Source: Tethya wilhelma (taxonomy: Eukaryota; Porifera; Demospongiae; Tethyida; Tethyidae). From it: 64,000 nucleotides of DNA. The notes below the pieces were generated by a model. The model had not been told where the DNA came from. It was given only the letters and a program-made list of their open reading frames with translations, and did no database searches. Shown in pieces: positions 1-13,500 of the stretch. Every line of letters starts with the position of its first letter. The stretch's first letter is position 1. Made by a program: the position numbers and the translations under genes. The stretch lies in assembly GCA_964030475.1 (NCBI GenBank), contig CAXIPT010000012.1, positions 420,123 through 484,122 of the forward strand, read 5' to 3'.

Positions 1-115
1 GATTTGTCATATATACTGCTAAACGTTCTCAGTGTTTTCATTTCCTAGCCCCTTCCTCTAAACATAATAAGGAAATGGAATAAAATCTAACGTTACATTA
101 CTTAATTTTCAATAC

Positions 116-1555
116 CTGGGATATTTCCAATAGTAAGCTGACACTCTGATCCGATAGACAGCAAGGGTGCTGATATTTTAACCATCTCAAAATTCTCATC
201 TTGACTTGCTAGTGTCACAATGATAGTGTTACTATCAGCTGTAAAACTCAAGCTGTGATACTCTGAGTCACACACAGACCTGTTGCCGAGAGTATAGCTT
301 CTAGTGGAATCATTGAAGTTAGACACAATCAGCTAAGAAAAAAAGACATACACTTGTTGAGCAGTGTTATGGTTCGACATTATGGCAAGGAACAATTATT
401 ATTATTCTAACGAACAACATGCAACACTAATTCATTTTCAGTCATAATAGTATGGATTAAATAGCCAATGAACACTTAAGATTGCACTTTAAATTATAGA
501 TTTAGCTATTTCCATCTGGTTAGATTTTGCTGCTGAAACTGAGTTGAAAATGAGATTCATAATAATAATGCCAGACAACACTTGTTTTTGGAACGTACTT
601 ATAGCTAACTTTTGATTTGTAAGGCATAGCAAGCTGGTGATAAGATTATGTCATTACTCAGTGTAGTTAGACCGAAGTCACCTAGTTAGACCTGGTGATA
701 AGATTATGTCATTACTCAGTGTAGTTAGACCGAGTCACCTAGTTAGACCGAAAGAAATGGACTACCATGAATACCTGATCAGCTAACTCCATGTATTTTA
801 AACTCTCACCTCTTGTACAGTTAGTAAGGTACCACAATGATGTCTCTGCAGTCTATGCCGGCTCATAACACACATGATTCTACATATATACGTAGCACGA
901 GATCTCGAGCTGTGCGCGCGCACGTGTTTCGTATATTATGGTAAGGATCATCACGATCATGAGCATGCAGCGCAGCTAGCTTGTTTCAAACTGGAACAAT
1001 TTTTGCCAAATTGGCCCCGTTTTCATCCGGTGTTCATGACGTATAATTGGATTTTACTTCCGCAATTATTGGCAAACCGGAACAATTTTTGCCCGTTTTC
1101 ATCCGGTTTTGATGATGTGTAATTGGATTTTACTTCCACAATTTTTGGCCCTGCAAGATTACACTGCCTCGCGCTAAGGCGCTCGGCAATCACACAAAGC
1201 ACACACTATAGCCACTGTTTTAGTACGTACAAACCTACCATTCCATTGAAAAGGCCCACAGCTGCAATAGGGCTAAGCTCTTCATCATTGTCAGTCAATA
1301 TCATGAGTAGACCATTGTCAAGGAGAGACTTGAAACTGAGTGCCACGGAAACATTCTCACAAGACACAACCTCCCCTACAATAATAAAAATATAAAAATA
1401 ACGTAATCACATTAGGCTAATTAATGGTTCAAATTTATGCACAAGTGCACTCACTTGATTGTAATATTTTTGTACGGTTGATGAACTTACCAATTCTACT
1501 GATTCCTGTAAATCCCAAACCAGGTTCTGTGGAGTTGTAGCAAGGTGTTTCAGTC
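116..1555 (-). CDS. Laminin-like gene: LG5 domain, incomplete (exons 33-35)
   Basis: Exons 1491-1555, 1239-1375 and 116-332. They read PCYNSTEPGLGFTGISRIG, then VALSFKSLLDNGLLMILTDN, AAVGLFNGM, LIVSNFNDST, then SEYHSLSFTADSNTIIVTLA and ECQLTIGNIPG. This is the first two-thirds of an LG domain. Its closing 'GC' strand should lie left of base 1, after the donor GTATTG at 110-115. Intron 333-1238 holds a 58-bp tandem duplication (633-747) and a two-copy repeat (about 992-1150). Confidence 0.85.
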
Positions 1556-4500
1556 CTAACTTCACTATAGAGTCGAACAGTTGTGCAATACTGAATCAGA
1601 GTTCTAGTTACTACTTTAATTTCCACCAACTTACTCAAATCCACTGGAATCACCATTGACAGCTAGATCACCAATGCACCCAACAAAGCTCTGAATCTGC
1701 AGTGATTATGAATACTAGGAATTAGTCGAGTACAATGTCTACACACATACATATAACAACCACAACCACGTACCTTGTTACCACTAGAGTCAGCTATTAT
1801 TCCAAATGCTATTGGCAATTGTGGGGTAAAGAATGGGACATCGGAGAATGTAGTCTGTAGAGATGGCATCATTGTCTCTCCTTCTACCAGTAAGGAACAT
1901 GTTAATAATGATGACTCCACTTCACATCTGATTTCCTAAAATAGAAAAATGAGGAGGATTCAGCCTTGTAAATAAAACTAAATGCAAATACAAATCTAAT
2001 ACGTCCTCTTATACACACTCGTTGGCTCTGGTGGACTAATGTAAATTCAAATGTATGATAAAAATTATATTATACCATTAATTTTATACTGTAAGATTAT
2101 ACATACATGCATGGTTCTTACCAAAGTGGTGAAGACAATCACTTCCAGTCTCCTTCCCTCCACCTCCTGTCCCTCAGAGGTGGCATTGGCTCCTCCCTCC
2201 AGTACCAGCACTGGCCTAGCCTCCCTCACTGAGAGAATGATACGATGACCCAATGTTGAGGCCACTGTCATCACATGACCATCCTCTGATTGCTTTAATG
2301 TCATTGACAACGACCAAGAACTGAGGGGAAAAAAGAGGAAAAAAAACAAAACAATCACAAAAAAACAACTCACACTCAACAAGATTATAATTAATTTCTC
2401 GAGAGGCCTTGTCACATGTATGACAGCTAACTAAAGTAATCTCTCATCATTGTGTACATTGAACCTACCTTTGGAGCAAGCCAATGACATTACTAGTGGT
2501 GAGCTGTGTCTCCCTGTGGAAGCCCCCTACAGTGTTGTCCAGAGTCATTGGAGAAGGAGAGAGGCAGCTCTGTGGTTGGGGTGTCCGTGGGATCACTGGC
2601 AGGAGAGGATCACTGGACACATTGTAAAACACACAGGAGTGGTAGCTGACTCCCACTGGATAGCGACTGCCAGTGACCAGGCCCTGACTAAGGAAACTCA
2701 TTGCACTGAAAATAAAGAGATTGCAAGCGTAATCAATGGATGGAATGTCTTCTGCAGGCAGAATAGCATCTTAGGCGATTGCTAGATATTACTTTTGCTG
2801 CAGAGATATGGTTAACTGACAACTTATAGTGAATGGGATATGGTAGATGTCATCAATTCACCTGCATGCTACATTCTGCTATTAGCATAGTGTTGATCAG
2901 TATAAACAATTTTTTTTCAGGAAATTTACCGAAAACCATAAGCAAAGTCTCTCATACATCCTGTGAATGGAGGTAGTGAATCAATTGCAGCAATCAATCC
3001 AGGGGCAACCCCACCCACAAACAAGGTGGGACTTCCAGTTCCAGGAGAAGTTTGAAACTGAAAGTCAAACCCTGGAACACTAGTGGTGGACTCCAGCTCC
3101 ATACCATCCAGGTAGAGAGTGTAAAGATCATCACTACAATAGGAGATATCATACACATGTTATACTAGATGCTATGGCAGAAAAGTGTATAACAAAAACA
3201 AATATTATTCAGTGAGATATAGCCTCCTCATAATAAAATTTTACCTAGTTCAACAGCAGATGATGCTATTTTCCAGTATATACAATAGCATAAGAAACAA
3301 TGCACATGTAAAAATCAGGTGTAATAGCCCAAATAATGTAATATTTAGTGAGATATATACCCACGTATGAATTCTACCTGAGTTCAATGAGCAGATAGTG
3401 CCATTCTCCAGTAGATATACCACCATCAACCATGCTAGTAAGAAGAACACCACCAACACCAACCTCTAGTTGACCATCACGCAACACAGCATACACAGCC
3501 TCACCCTATAAGGACAACAAGGACACTCATCATAAGTTACACAGCAGTGTATATGGTTGTGCAACCACGATCACTAGCTGTAAGTACAAACATAGAGTAA
3601 CTTTTACTAATAAAAAGTGTACTCTTTGAGTCTTCTTTCTTTACCTCATCTAAGGCAGCAATAATAATGCCCTCATTGGTTTGAGTGAGGAAGGTGAGTG
3701 AGAGGACAGTGGGTCCTGGACCACTGGTGACGGCCGCAGGAGGGCTGTTGGGATGAGCCACCAGACTGAGGTAGTTGTAGGAGAGGTAAGCCCCTGGTGT
3801 GCCATCCAGACTGATCTCACGGACATAGGTCTACAAGGATCAAGCAGTTTTGTTATTTTACGCAAAATTCATTATAATGCTAGACTACATTTGTAGCAAG
3901 AAAACAGCATACCTAGGCCAGAGAGTTAGTAAAAAAAAATATAGTGTACTAAGTACTACATATTTAGCACATATACATGTTTAAGGTATACAATTACTAT
4001 ATACTGTAGTTTGAGATATTTTCGCATTGAAAATATTCCATATGCTAAATTTTCGTGTGTTTAATTTGCGTACATGCGTAGTGCTCGCATTAATATTGGT
4101 AATGGGTCATCAAAATTTTGAGCATTTAATTTTGCACATGGTGACACGTACGAAAATTTCCTCAATGCGACTATTAGTCAAATTATGGTATGTACATACA
4201 GTTCTGAGACAGGTTGCTGAGAAGCCTCTTTGCAGGGGGCTGTTGAGATACTGCTGCTTGAAATGGTCTCCAATGAACACGTCTCTGGCCAATGCATTGT
4301 CAATGGTGATGATGTCTACACAGCCAAAGTAGCTCGAGTTGCTAATTTGTGGGAGAAAGGGACTGCAAGGGAAGAGGTGCCAAGTAGTAAAAACAATAGC
4401 TAACTTGTTGAGACAAGATTATGTAGTACCAGTAAGAAAATATTAACTGTTACTTCAAGCCTGAGCAGAAAATGATAATAAGTTGTTACACAATGTCATA

Positions 4501-7500
4501 TGTTATCCATTATGGCATAAAAATAACATCATGCACTCAGATTAGGCATTACATCCACATGTCACTGATGAAATTTTATTTGCTAACTAAACAAAAACGT
4601 TTCACAAACTGAAACAAAAACACACTACTACTTTACTTAATAAAACCATCACAAACATTCTTGCAGTTAGCTTTGCGTGCATATAATAACTGCATCAGAT
4701 TCTATTATTGTGAACACAAAGTCTGAGACTCATTATTATACTTCACGTACTTTGTTGATTAGGAAGAGGACAGTATGCAAGTGAAAGTATTATTTGTGCT
4801 AATAACAGCACATTATCTCTTTAGTGGATCAAGGCTTTGTGTCAGTGCAAACCAGACTGACCACCACCAGCCACTGGGCTGCCCTCCTTGGACCACTGAC
4901 ACTGGCAACAACACATGCCTGTGTGGCAATCATATCCATGGCCTGGTGGATTGCTACTACTGTGATGATAAAACAATCGTGAGTTTACCATTTTGCTATT
5001 GCATGGCCTACAATGAACACTATAATACAACAGTTGTGGGGTATTGTGATGTTCGGTGCTATATTCCAAAGCAAAACCCATCTCGTTTACATTCAAGTCT
5101 AAGATTTCGATATAAAATTAACAATTGGACAAATGATACCGTAAAATTGAATTCAATCTTGTGCAGTGATCTTGAAATGAATCGTACAGGCCAGCTGTGT
5201 GGTCGTTGCTCTGAGGACCATGCTCCTCCTGTCTACTCATACAGTGCCGATTGCATACAGTGCTCAAAACATGTACTATACAGTGTATTGAAATACTTGA
5301 CTGTTGCATATTTCCCTACCACCATTTTTTTTGTGCTAGCTATCATGTTCAGATTTAACGCTACTTCTGGTTCAGCCAACGCATTTATTTTTACCAGTCA
5401 GATGGTCTTACCAGGATTAACACAAATTTTAATCTTCGCTCAATATCACAAGCAGTATCTTTTTGTAATCAAGATAATAGCTAGTTTCTATGGCATTTGG
5501 AATCTGGATTTCTTTCGTGCTATATACACTCCATTCTGCATCCACCCGAGTATGACTAGCCTAGGGACACAAGTTCTAGAATATGGGATTGCTGTTTATC
5601 CACTGCTGTTAGTTCTACTCACATATACGTTAGTCAGACTTCATGGTCGCTATAGCATTGTTGTACGACTGTGCAAACCCTTTTACTATTGTTTCATGAA
5701 AATACGGAAAAAATGGAATGTCAACAATTCGTTGATTGAAACTTTTGCTACATTTCTCCTACTCTCCTATGCAAAGATTTTAAACACCTCATTCATGTTA
5801 CTGAACCCAGTTTCAGTTTACAACACGAGCGGCACTCAGCTACACCAGAGGTACTTACAAATTGACAGTACAGTAGAATTCTTCAGCAGACGTCATGCTC
5901 CCTATGTTGCACTAGCACTAATCATGACTCTAGTCTTTAACCTCTTTCCTCTACTTTTACTGTGTCTCTATCCTTGCAAATGCTTCCAGAAATTTCTCTC
6001 TGTCTGTAAACTCCAGAATAGGACTCTACGTACTTTTATGGACACATTTCAAATGGTATACAAAACACATCCTCGAGATTTCAGATGCTTTGCTGCAATT
6101 TATCTTTTACTAAGAATTATCACATTCATTCTTATCCTCATATACAAAGGGGGAGCATTCCTGCCAATGGGAGGAATACTATTCATAGTATTTGCCCTGT
6201 TTATTGCAATAATCAAACCTTACAAAGTTCTGTGGTACAACTACATTGATGCAGTGATGATTACAATACTTGGAATCATTCTGCTGGCGAATCCACTTCA
6301 TGAATATTTGGAAGCATTGGTTCTTAATGACAAAAAAATTCACGATTTGTATGCTATTGTTTTTTGGCTGGTGATAGCATTTCTCCCACTGTATGGAATA
6401 GGACTGATAGTACATGCCTTCATGCCAAAAAGGATTCTTCAAGCTATCAGCACAACATACACCATAATTTACCATCGTCTTAGAAACGATGATGAAAGCA
6501 CTATGGGACCTGTACCTCATAGATTGGAACACCCCAGTGACCCAGAGTATGCCCCACTGTTAGATACTGCAGACTAATTACCATGAAATTGAAACAATTT
6601 TAGCTATAACATGGTTGTTATGTAAAAACACTCTTGTATGAGGTACATTTGTCATGATTTTTGTGTATATACAATAATAATAATAAACATGGATTAATTT
6701 ACAACCAAAAGAATCACAGTGAAGATTCTTTGAGTTCAAGAGCTAGTCAAAACTTATTAAACTAACTTCTAAAGTTGATCTTTTCATGTTACAAAGACAT
6801 ACTGAACAACCAATTGAGAACCTAATGTGATCAATATAATACATGTCACTGAGCAGTGTATTGGCTTTAATAGCTATCACTGTGCCAGTGGCTATAGAGC
6901 AAATACACTGCTCAGTGACATGTGTATAGTAGTATATTAATTAGGTAAAGTTCTCAATTGGTTGTTAGCTTTAGAAATTAACAGACTGCACCCACTGTAT
7001 AACACAAATCTGAGAGACATATAATACCAACATACCTCACCAGTAAGTCTTCTCTCACTCCACCATACCACACTTTAACATTTTGTAAATTGTTGAAAAA
7101 TCTCGCTGATTGACTAAGAAACTGCTCCATTCCATTCACTTGAAAGCCCACATTCTCAACAAAGACCACCTCAATCTGCCGTCCCTGAGTACTGGTCTGT
7201 GCTCTGGAGAAACAATACAAAAACTATAAGCTATAAATTCATTACCATTACATGCACATAATATATGTTTACTATACAAAATAATCACGCTTTACAAAAA
7301 AATTTTTACTATGAATATACAGATAAGTATGAAAGCTATATACAAGTGTACTATTCTATGTACATACACAATAGAGGGTCCTGATTCTTGTGTGTAATTC
7401 ACAAGCTCCTCATCGATATCATGTCTTCTAATGATTAGCTTCAAGTCACCTTGCTGGTAGGCTATCTCCATGGAGAGCATCAACTGTGAGACAATAATCA

Positions 7501-10500
7501 CACACAAACTTCTATTCTGCACATTAATATTATAGTATATACAACTATATTGTGATCAGGTAAAAGAATTTATTGTACAATCACGTTAAATGATGAGGGA
7601 AACATCATTGCTAAGAAGATAATTACTATTATACTCTTGGTATCAGAAGGTTTAAATGCTGACAAAGATCTACTGCAGGAGTTATTAGCCAATATTAGGG
7701 GCAAGAGATGCTAATAGCTCTAGCAGTAATTGTTTGTCAACATATTTTGTTAGCACAATAATATGTTGCTATTTTTCTTGGTAGGAAATATGTATTAAAA
7801 AATTTTTTTTTGTTTACATAACACAAGTATTTTCTGCTACATAAAATTATACTATTAGCAATTATGTATGCTAAGCATAGTGACATCACAATGGCAATTG
7901 AACCTCATTGACTCATTATGACAACACTGAAAGTACAAGAAAGGACCACAATAAAAATTTTGATAAATGAGAGCAAGTATAAGGTTAACCTAACAGAGAG
8001 TATACCAAACCCAGAATATATATTGCTGTAAACAGGAAACTAGCTTGTGGATAATAAATATGCACGCTACATATAAAACTGAAGGCCAACTTTACACCAT
8101 TAGATTCATCTAAAGGAGTATCGTTTCACAGCTTATACTGAGCTTTGTTTCTTCACCTTCTCTATGTAGCTATTTTTCTGTCATTTGGAGAGTCACAAAA
8201 TGGGGTGAAAGGCTCTAGTACACTGAACAACAGCAGCCTCAGTATGATCCTAAGAGATCAGTGTGTGACGAGAGACGAGGTACGAACCGAAATGGAGGGC
8301 CTGGCACAACTGGTAGCAAACAATACAGTTCTATTACAAAAACTGCTATTAAATTTTGCCCTGGGAACATTTCAGAACCCTGCTTCTTCTTGTAAAGATA
8401 TTTCTCAAGGCCGACCATCTGGATACTACTGGATTCAACCACACTCAACAGCTAGTGTGTTACAAGTATACTGTGACATGAACAAATGTAATGGTGGAGG
8501 AGGATGCATGAGAGTGGCGAACCTTGATATGACCAACCCAAGTGAGACCTGTCCATCAGAACTAACTATTGTGTCTTCTCCACGGTCTTCATGCGGTAGA
8601 AGAAGCTCAGGGTGTGTATCAGTCACCTACCCAACCCATGGTGTCGAGTACTCCAAAGTGTGTGGGAGAGTCATTGGCTACCAAAAGGGAACACCAGATG
8701 CATTTTGGGGATATGTTTCAAAAGGACAAAGAACCATCGACAGTAACTATGTTGATGGTGTCAGCCTCACTCATGGCTCCTCCCCTAGGAAACACATCTG
8801 GACCTTCGTAGGAGTAGTAGATGAAACCGTGAGGAATGGGCTTAGTGTTTGTCCTTGTACTCGACCTGATGTTAGAAACTACCCAAGAGTTCCACCATTT
8901 ATCGGAAATGACTATTTTTGTGAGAGTGGAAGCCGTAATTTATTTGAAACTGATCGTTTTTACCATGAAGACCCACTCTGGGATGGTCAGGGATGTGGCT
9001 CAAGAAGCACTTGTTGCAGTTTCAACAACCCTCCATAGTTCTGTAAGCAACTCCCACAACCAACAAGGGATGACATTGAGATGAGGCTGTGCAAAGATGA
9101 GAGCTACGCCAATGAAGACATTACTCTGGAAATAGTTGAGCTGTACATACAGTGAACATACTAATACATCGATGCACCACCACTGTTGGTTGAACCTTAG
9201 TTATCCCACTTGATGGGTCAGTAGCAAACAATTAATGTCATAATAGTGTTTTGTGTGTGTGGTATGGTGCTAAAAATAAGCAGTAATCTATACAATAATT
9301 ATTAACAAGTAGTTCACATTATCAGTTCTTACAAGTTTTCTTTTGTGATAATGATATACTTAATTAAATGCAATCAAAAACTTATTAATGTTTGATATTA
9401 TTTTTTGTTTGTGTTTAGATTCAAGCCTCTGTAGAAAGGACACTTCCAATATTGGTCTTTGTCCTATATTAGGAGGTTGTCTAATACTACTGTTTGTTTT
9501 GTACATTCTTATTTTATAATTTACAATGTCAAATTATTTACAGTAAAACCTTTCAATGGAGTAGGTAGATAAACTCTCTAGGTGCATGTGAAGTAGCTTT
9601 GTCTTATCAGATAATCACATCTTATATCCACATACCAGAACTTAGTAAATTAGTAGTACAAATCATACATGTATGTTAACTTTGCAACTTTATTTGTGTA
9701 ATTATATAACCATTGCTGCAATCTACTATTTGCAATGAAATGTCTTCCACACTCATTTATGAAATAATATTATGTGGGCATGAGTGAATTAAAACAGTCT
9801 GAGTGTCCATTATGCGGAAGTTAAAACTTTAAAAAAATGCAAAAATGCTCTAGGCTTCTCAGAGTGTCTGCTCAGAAAGTCTTAACACCACAACTTTTCA
9901 CAAAGAAATATAATACTAAATGTATATAGCACATTCCAGACTCAAATTACACACTGGAAGCATACAAGCTACACTGGGTATCCATCTCACTTACCATTTC
10001 ATCATAGGCATACATCACCAGTCCATCTTGCTCATTGTTGGGGCGAGTGATGATCATCATTGTACGAAAGTTAGCATTGAAGTTGGGCACACTTCCAAAC
10101 TGCTCCACCCACAGGTAGCTGCCCTCACCGTTGAAAGAGATGGCGGCTGCTGTGGTCGGAGTGCCTCGAGGGGCATGCCAGGTGTTCACCGCAGCCAAGG
10201 GATTCCTGCAGTACCATACGATACAACTGTGGTGAGAGGCTGACAAACACATGCTTAGAGGTTTGTTTAATGCATGGTTATTTCAATTTTACTTTCAACC
10301 ACAGTATATTTGGGGACTAGCTGATACAGGAAAGAGGGGGGTATGCATTTATGAGCTAAAAGTTCATCTCAACATCAAAGCTAGTGACTAGCCAAAGAGA
10401 CTCTGTTGACTCATATCTATCTTGGGATGATCTCTGTTCACCATGGATATAATTATCATCTAAAATTTTGAACATGCACTACACCAATGAGATCAGATCT

Positions 10501-13500
10501 TAGAATGTTCCAGATTGTGAAGCACTAATCCATGTACTCTAGCTAGGGTACAATCAGTGTAGAGTGCATCCTTAGGAGAACATACAAATACAACAACACA
10601 AGGCCAATCTGCATAACTGAGGTATAATTTGTGGTCAGAAAACATAGAAAGAAAAGTTCATCTATATACAGGTACAGATTTAATTTGTTGGCATAATAAG
10701 TGACAAGAAGTAAGTCAGGGTTAGACTTTATCACAAACTTTACTTTTGGTATTAAAGCTTTGTTGTATAACATCTTCCAGCTGGAGCAAGCATTAAAATT
10801 TGAAACAAGTAAGAGATGTACATATTTTGATTGTTGTACACTGTATAATGATACTCTGCATGTGTATTTTAAATGAGATCAGCAATGATACACAACAAAA
10901 ACTCAGCACACTAAACTAGCATATGTTGTCCAGTTTTCCTTCATACCAAGTTTTTTCTATTATAATTGATGTGTTTGAAACTTTATTATAAAGCCTTATT
11001 AAATATACAGGAATTAACACGCTGGTATAAATTCCTCTTTGACAGTATACATTTGACTACACTGTTCAGTTAGAGTAGAGCTCCATAAATATATCTCTGA
11101 GATAATACGCCGGGGATAATAGCTAGAAACACTGGCAGGAAGTAATTGTATCAATATTCATCTGCTTTGACACAAACTTGATGATTGTCAATATAATTCC
11201 ATTGTTGGCTTTGTTGGCCTCCACATCATGTGAGACCTACTATGCCACACCATCACCAAACACTCCATGTCCTGAAGAAGGTGTGCCTTGCTTCACTCTC
11301 TCCCAGTATGCTAACAAATCCAGTGACTACTTTGCCTCCAACACAACCCTTATCCTTCTACCTGGGAACCACAACCTTGAATCAGAGCTCTCCATATGTA
11401 ATATTTCATTCTTGTCTATAATGTCTGATCCAACCTCTCGTTCAGATACATCAATCACCTGTTATCAGTCCGCAAGGTTCACATTTGAGTCCATTGATGT
11501 TGTTAGTGTGAGAGAATTAGCGCTATTTGGGTGTGTAAACAATACAGGGATACAAATTCAAGAGTTTACGTTGGAAGATTGTCATTTGGATGGTCAGGGA
11601 CGTAATGAAACAGGACTACAACTGATTGAAGGCTATTCATCTAACATCANAAGCTCTTTCTTGTCAAATGCTGATAGTGGAATTCTATTTTATGCATCGA
11701 GCAGACTTGGAACGAGTATTTCAAACTGTATATTTTATAATAATACCGCAAGCAGTGATGTTGCACTAGGAGGAGCAGTGTATGCCCACATGAGTCCTAA
11801 CATTTTAATAGTCAATGGTACATTCATCAAAAATATTGTGAATGGATATTCATTTGGATATGGTGGGGCAGTAGCTGCTCACTTCAGTCCTAACATGACT
11901 ATAGTCAGTACTACATTCCAAAGCAACACTGTGAATGGAGGTCAGTTGGCATATGGTGGAGCAATTCTTTCTTTTAAAAGTCCACACATTGCTATAGTTA
12001 ATTGTACATTCTACAACAACAGTGTAGCTGGAGTCCAGAATGGATATGGTGGAGCGATACACGCTATGTTAACCCATTACATCAGCATAATCGATAGCAC
12101 TCTCAGCAATAACACTATAATAATTAGAGGTGGTGGAGGAGCAATAGCTGCTTACGCAAGTTCAAATATTCGTATAGTCAATAGTATACTCAACAACAAC
12201 TCTGTGACAGGATCTGGAGGAGGTGGAGCAATGTTTGTCGTGTCAATTGCTAATATTACTATACTCAATAGCACACTAAACAAGAACTCTGTGATTGTGA
12301 GTAGAGATATTGGAGGTGGTGGTGCAATAGCAGCCTTATCAAGCCCTAATATTTCAATTGTCAACAGCACATTCAATGGCAACACAGTGATGAGAGATAA
12401 AGGCAGTGGCCATGGGGGAGGTGGGGGAGCGATAACAACATATTCAAATCCAAATATCACTATAGTCAATAGTGTATTTCTCAACAACACTGTGACTGGA
12501 GATGACGGACGTGGTGGAGCAGTACATGTCGCAAACAAAGAAAAACTATTATCAGTGTCAATAACCGATTGCATTTTTGGTAACAACAGGGCAAAAAAAG
12601 GTGCAGCTTTTCACTTTGTTTTCACTTCATTCAACAGTAGTGGTTTTCTTGTAATGCAAAGTAACATTGCTGACCATGGTGTAGTATATGCTATACAGAG
12701 CACAATACAGTTTTATGGTAATACAACACTTTCAAACAATAATGGATCACTACTTTTCTACACCAGCAATGTGACATTTATTGAGAATAGTAACATTGAG
12801 AACACAAGTGCATTAGATTCTTAATTTGAACCAATACAATAATAAGCTACCACACTATTGTACAGATCGTTGCATTTACGACACTTAGCAGGATCCTAAG
12901 GAAGGATCAACTGACAAGAATAAAAATGAAGTAGTCATGTGCCGAAATTGAGACATGCCTTGTTCCAATACTTTTTACCGCACTGCCCATTCCTACACTA
13001 CTTATTTTTTTGAAATTTTTACTACTTGTGAAATAATATTATGTGGGCATGAGTGAATTAAAACAGTCTGAGTGTCCATTATGCGGAAGTTACAACTTTA
13101 AAAAAATGCAAAAATGCTCTAGGCTTCTCAGAGTGTCTGCTCAGAAAGTCTTAACACCACAATTTTTCACAAAGAAATATAATACTAAATGTATATAGCA
13201 CATTTCAGACTCAAATTACACACTGGAAGCATACAAGCTACACTGGGTATCCATCTCACTCACCATTTCATCATAGGCGTACATCACCAGTCCATCTTGC
13301 TCATTGTTGGGACGAGTGATGATCATCATTGTACGAAAGTTAGCATTGAAGTTGGGCACACTTCCAAACTGCTCCACCCACAGGTAGCTGCCCTCACCAT
13401 TGAAAGAGATGGCGGCCGCTGTGGTCGGAGTGCCTCGAGGGGCATGCCAGGTGTTCACTGCAGCCAAAGGATTCCTACAGTATCATATGATACAAGAGTG

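Noticed and set aside
2065..2248. Plus-strand frame 2051-2248
   Set aside because: Antisense of an LG4 exon with proper splice sites.
9920..10243. Plus-strand reading frames at 9920-10243 and 13189-13515
   Set aside because: They are the antisense of the LG2 exon copies, which have splice sites and LG motifs on the minus strand.
12152..12586. Minus-strand 144-residue Pro-rich frame
   Set aside because: Mirror of the GGAI repeats of the beta-helix gene; Pro-rich because GGA/GGT codons read backwards.
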